Notes under the pieces: model-generated | The model's input: only the letters and a program-made list of their open reading frames with translations | Databases searched by the model: none | Told to the model about the DNA's origin: nothing | Source of the DNA: CAWAPS01 sp963783945 | GTDB taxonomy: Bacteria; Actinomycetota; Acidimicrobiia; Acidimicrobiales; Palsa-688 | Length of the DNA stretch: 64,000 nucleotides | NCBI GenBank assembly: GCA_963783945.1 | Contig: CAWAPS010000007.1 | Location: forward strand, 186,001-250,000 | Reading direction: 5' to 3' | Shown here: positions 61,603 to 64,000 of the stretch, one piece after another | Layout of the letters: every line of letters begins with the position of its first letter | How positions within the stretch are numbered: position 1 is the first letter of the stretch | Program-made: the position numbers and the translations under genes

Positions 61603-63252
61603 TCAGGTTGTGCCCCGGTAGTCTTCATCCACGTCCACGGCGAGTTCCGCGCTGTACGCATCGAAGACAGTGTCCAGGTAGTCGTGGCACTGCTGTTCGA
61701 GCTGCGAACCGCCCTTGAAAACGTCGGCTGCGGAGGCCTTGAGCTCCCTCAGCTTCGCAAGCAGTTCCCACGCGCGTTTGTAGGTCTCATTCGGTTTGCG
61801 CCGGCCCACCCATCCAGCAACTCGGCGAGACCAGACCCGCCAAACCTTTTGTCAAACTCTTTCGCCACTGCCTTGTCATAGCCCTGGGCGGTTGTGTCGT
61901 TGAGCTTGCCGTCTAAGTACTTGTACCAAGGACGCCACTTCGCACCGAGCTGCACCACCATGGAGTGCCGTAGATTTGTAAAATCATCTTTGACTTCGCG
62001 GTAGAATGAAGACTCCGTTTCCCGAGCAGCATCCTTCTGATGGAGCTTGCCGATCGCCTGCGTCAGGTCAAGTACGGCCTTACTGCCCTTCATTGCTTTC
62101 TTAGTGGTTGGGTTGACAATCCCCTCGGCCAGTCTTAGTGTTTCGTGGTTCATCGCGTCTGCGAGCGCACTCATTGTCGCTCGAAGCTGGTCATATCGGG
62201 ACGGATTCAGGTTCAAGAAGTCGGTCGGGTCTTGCGGCGGGTCCCATTTCGCTACCCCAGCGAGTTTTCCCACCATATCCGCCGCGGCTTTTTCGAGGTT
62301 CTTGACCAATTCGGCCTCTTTGACTGTATCGACGTCGATTACGCCGGCGCGGGCGAAATCATGGAGTTTAAGCGCCTCGACATGCCAGATCGCCGCAGAG
62401 CTGAGGATTGCCTGGACCCTCGGGTCGTTGCGCAGGGACACGGGAAGCTCCGCCTTGCACGCTTCCTGCAGTTTGTGTTTCTCGGGGAGTGCATCGCGCA
62501 GCCTAATCGGCATCCCCGCGCGGTTCTTTGCCCCCAACCGATCTCTGACCGCGAAAAGCTCGTCGCCGCGGACCTTTCTCGAGACAACGACCTCGCCGAT
62601 CTGCCGTGAGATTTCAGATCCGATCGCGTCGATTGCGTGCGCGAGCTCGGTTCCCAAATGCTGCCCCTGCGGGGAAAGCAGCTCCAGATTGTGGTCCAGC
62701 ATTTTCAGGGCAAACGTGACGGATTTGTCGATGCCGTCGGCGGCGGCCCCGACCTCGTCCCAGCTCGGTTGGTCCTGATCGACCTGGTCTTTCCAGCGTT
62801 CCAGCCAGGGCGCTCATTCCGCCCTCGCGATCGGCCAACTCCAGCCAATCCAGCGCCTTGCCGAACAGCGCGACGTCGGTCGCGTTCAAGCCCGCGCCGC
62901 CGACGCGGACTCCGATCTCGTGTCGCACATCATTCCAGTAGCCCGCGAGATCCGCGCCATACAGCTCGGTTTTCCTCCTCCAGGGCGGCGCCTCTTTCAG
63001 GAAGTCCGCAGGGCTCACGACGAAGTTGCTGGGGCGAGCCGCGATCAGGCTCTGTGCCGCCGTCTTCAGCGCTTTGCTCAGAGGGTCCGGCGGCACCGGT
63101 TGATGAGCGATCGGGTTCGGCTTTGGCTCGTGTTTGGGAGGCTTGCTGTTGAGGATATTCCCAACTGCCAAAAATTCCTTCTTCGCCTCGTAGTCTTTGC
63201 TGCTAGTTTTGCCCTCGACCTTTCGACGGGGAAGCTCGTACGGTTTCGGCAT
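61603..63252 (-). CDS. Large helical protein of unknown function, partner of the giant Gly-rich protein; frameshifted
   Basis: About 550 residues: MPKPYELPRRKVEGKTSSKD, a Pro-rich linker (PPKHEPKPNPIAHQPVPPDP), then an almost entirely helical body (LERWKDQVDQDQPSWDEVGA, AELVKNLEKAAADMVGKLAG, DFTNLRHSMVVQLGAKWRPW) and an acidic end (AELAVDVDEDYRGTT). Frame breaks occur near 62800 and 61800. There is no signal peptide or membrane helix. It lies 138 bases upstream of the giant protein on the same strand and is probably in one operon with it. I recognise no family. Confidence 0.6.
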
Positions 63253-63661
63253 GTTGGCCCTCGATTCGTCGGTGTGTTTCGGGGAGTTTCCAGCGCCTGC
63301 GGCGTCTCCGCCCGCGGTAACCAAAACGCGAAGGCGGTCAGCAATATGCAATGCGTGTCCTTGCCCTTTCAGAGGTCCCAACCGAATGGGGCCTGGGACT
63401 CCTCATCGGCCCTTCGCGATGACTCGGGAGTCCGGCGAACCGGAACCCCCGGGCGCCTTGCAGGGACCGCGGCCCGGGAGAGTCGAGCCGGCGATTCGTC
63501 GTCAGGCGAGGTGCGTTCGCCTCGTTCGCGACGGGCTGACAACCAATGAATCTGGTTCAGGCGGTCGAACCTGTCAGGACTTCCGGGGTTTGTCTAGAAT
63601 GGGACGATCGCGGCGGGCCGGCGGGACGGACCGGCGGCCACCCCGGTCGCGGAGGCCGACG
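63253..63661. other. Divergent intergenic region
   Basis: It must contain promoters for the helical protein (minus) and the ECF sigma factor (plus). Only weak inverted repeats are visible, for example GTCCCA/TGGGAC around 63376-63402. Confidence 0.35.
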
Positions 63662-64000
63662 ATGGAAGTTACCCGATCGAGCTTGTTGATTCGTGCCCGG
63701 GCCGGCGACGCGGGAGCCTGGGAAGACCTCTGCGAGCTGTACCGCCCGCTGATCGCCGGCTGGCTGCTCCGGCAGTCGGTCCCGAGCGGCGAGGTCGACG
63801 ACCTGGTGCAGGAGATCTTCCTGGCGGTCGTTCGCGGCCTGCCGTCGTTCGACCACTCGGGGCGCCGCGGGGCCTTCCGCTCCTGGCTGCGCACGATCGC
63901 CTCCAACTACAGTTGCGACTACTGGAAGTCGCCGGCCCGCCGGGCCGCCGCACCCCGAGACGACGCGGCCGCAGCCGCCCTCGCCCTACTCGAGGATCCC
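63662..64000 (+). CDS. ECF RNA polymerase sigma factor, N-terminal part (continues beyond window)
   Basis: The ATG at 63662 opens MEVTRSSLLIRARAGDAGAW. Region 2 follows: EDLCELYRPLIAGWLLRQSV, GEVDDLVQEIFLAVVRGLPS and GAFRSWLRTIASNYSCDYWK. The frame stays open to the last base, so region 4 lies outside. It belongs to a planctomycete ECF group usually followed by a protein kinase. It is divergent from the giant-protein operon and may control it. Confidence 0.88.
   Translation, partial: MEVTRSSLLIRARAGDAGAWEDLCELYRPLIAGWLLRQSVPSGEVDDLVQEIFLAVVRGLPSFDHSGRRGAFRSWLRTIASNYSCDYWKSPARRAAAPRDDAAAAALALLEDP

Overview
The window reads as a high-GC chromosome segment of a Planctomycetota bacterium, most like the Isosphaerales/Gemmatales. 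The evidence is an ECF sigma factor paired with a giant TPR serine/threonine kinase, a CRTAC1-type FG-GAP/ASPIC protein, a PEP-CTERM protein, surface proteins whose N-termini carry a planctomycete-style LE..R..LLS motif, BlaI/M56 signalling with carboxypeptidase-regulatory repeats, and widespread REP-like palindromes. The lineage is inferred from gene content only; no rRNA is present.

Layout. 1-8979 (minus): a broken secreted multidomain protein, a HEAT-repeat protein, and a BlaI-M56 pair in which the M56 peptidase carries more than 1000 residues of carboxypeptidase-regulatory repeats; a long perfect palindrome lies upstream of blaI. 9056-13555 (minus): a probable operon of a coiled-coil protein, a NodU/CmcH-type carbamoyltransferase, a radical SAM enzyme and a DECR2-like SDR. 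13595-17227 (minus): a NitT/TauT-type ABC transporter whose solute-binding protein is membrane anchored and fused to an OmpA-type peptidoglycan-binding domain. 17528-28078 (plus): an aerobic respiratory cluster with caa3 oxidase subunits II, I and III, a membrane protein, a dihaem cytochrome c, a Rieske protein, a cytochrome b6-type/cytochrome c fusion, CtaG, a polyferredoxin and a FixH/YtkA-like protein. A four-helix-bundle gene flanked by inverted 7-bp arrays sits exactly between the Rieske and cytochrome b genes. 28361-36586 (plus): a beta-helix surface protein, an ECF sigma factor and a 1663-residue kinase with about 24 TPR units. 36641-49981: mixed metabolic and hypothetical genes, including DUF1579, DUF2891 and DUF1801 proteins, an SDR, a CRTAC1 protein, a serine hydrolase, a TetR/aldo-keto reductase pair with its palindrome, a BsuPI-domain protein and a wax-synthase-like acyltransferase. 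50469-54929: a zinc-finger/kinase fusion, a Tat aldo-keto reductase, a small conserved protein with a degenerate second copy, and a PEP-CTERM protein. 54930-56720: a lower-GC scar with two tyrosine-recombinase relics, 11-bp direct repeats and a 5'-truncated tRNA-Leu. 56844-64000: a giant Gly-rich protein with three copies of an unnamed domain, a helical partner protein, and a divergent ECF sigma factor that runs off the right edge.

Caveat. A large share of the genes, including respiratory genes expected to be functional, are interrupted by single-base frameshifts, often in GC-only runs and sometimes in compensating pairs. I read most of these as residual assembly indels rather than true decay. 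I therefore annotate whole genes across the junctions and state where the frame changes; ends of such genes are approximate. Domain and family names rest on recognition of motifs in the translated sequence; no database search was run.
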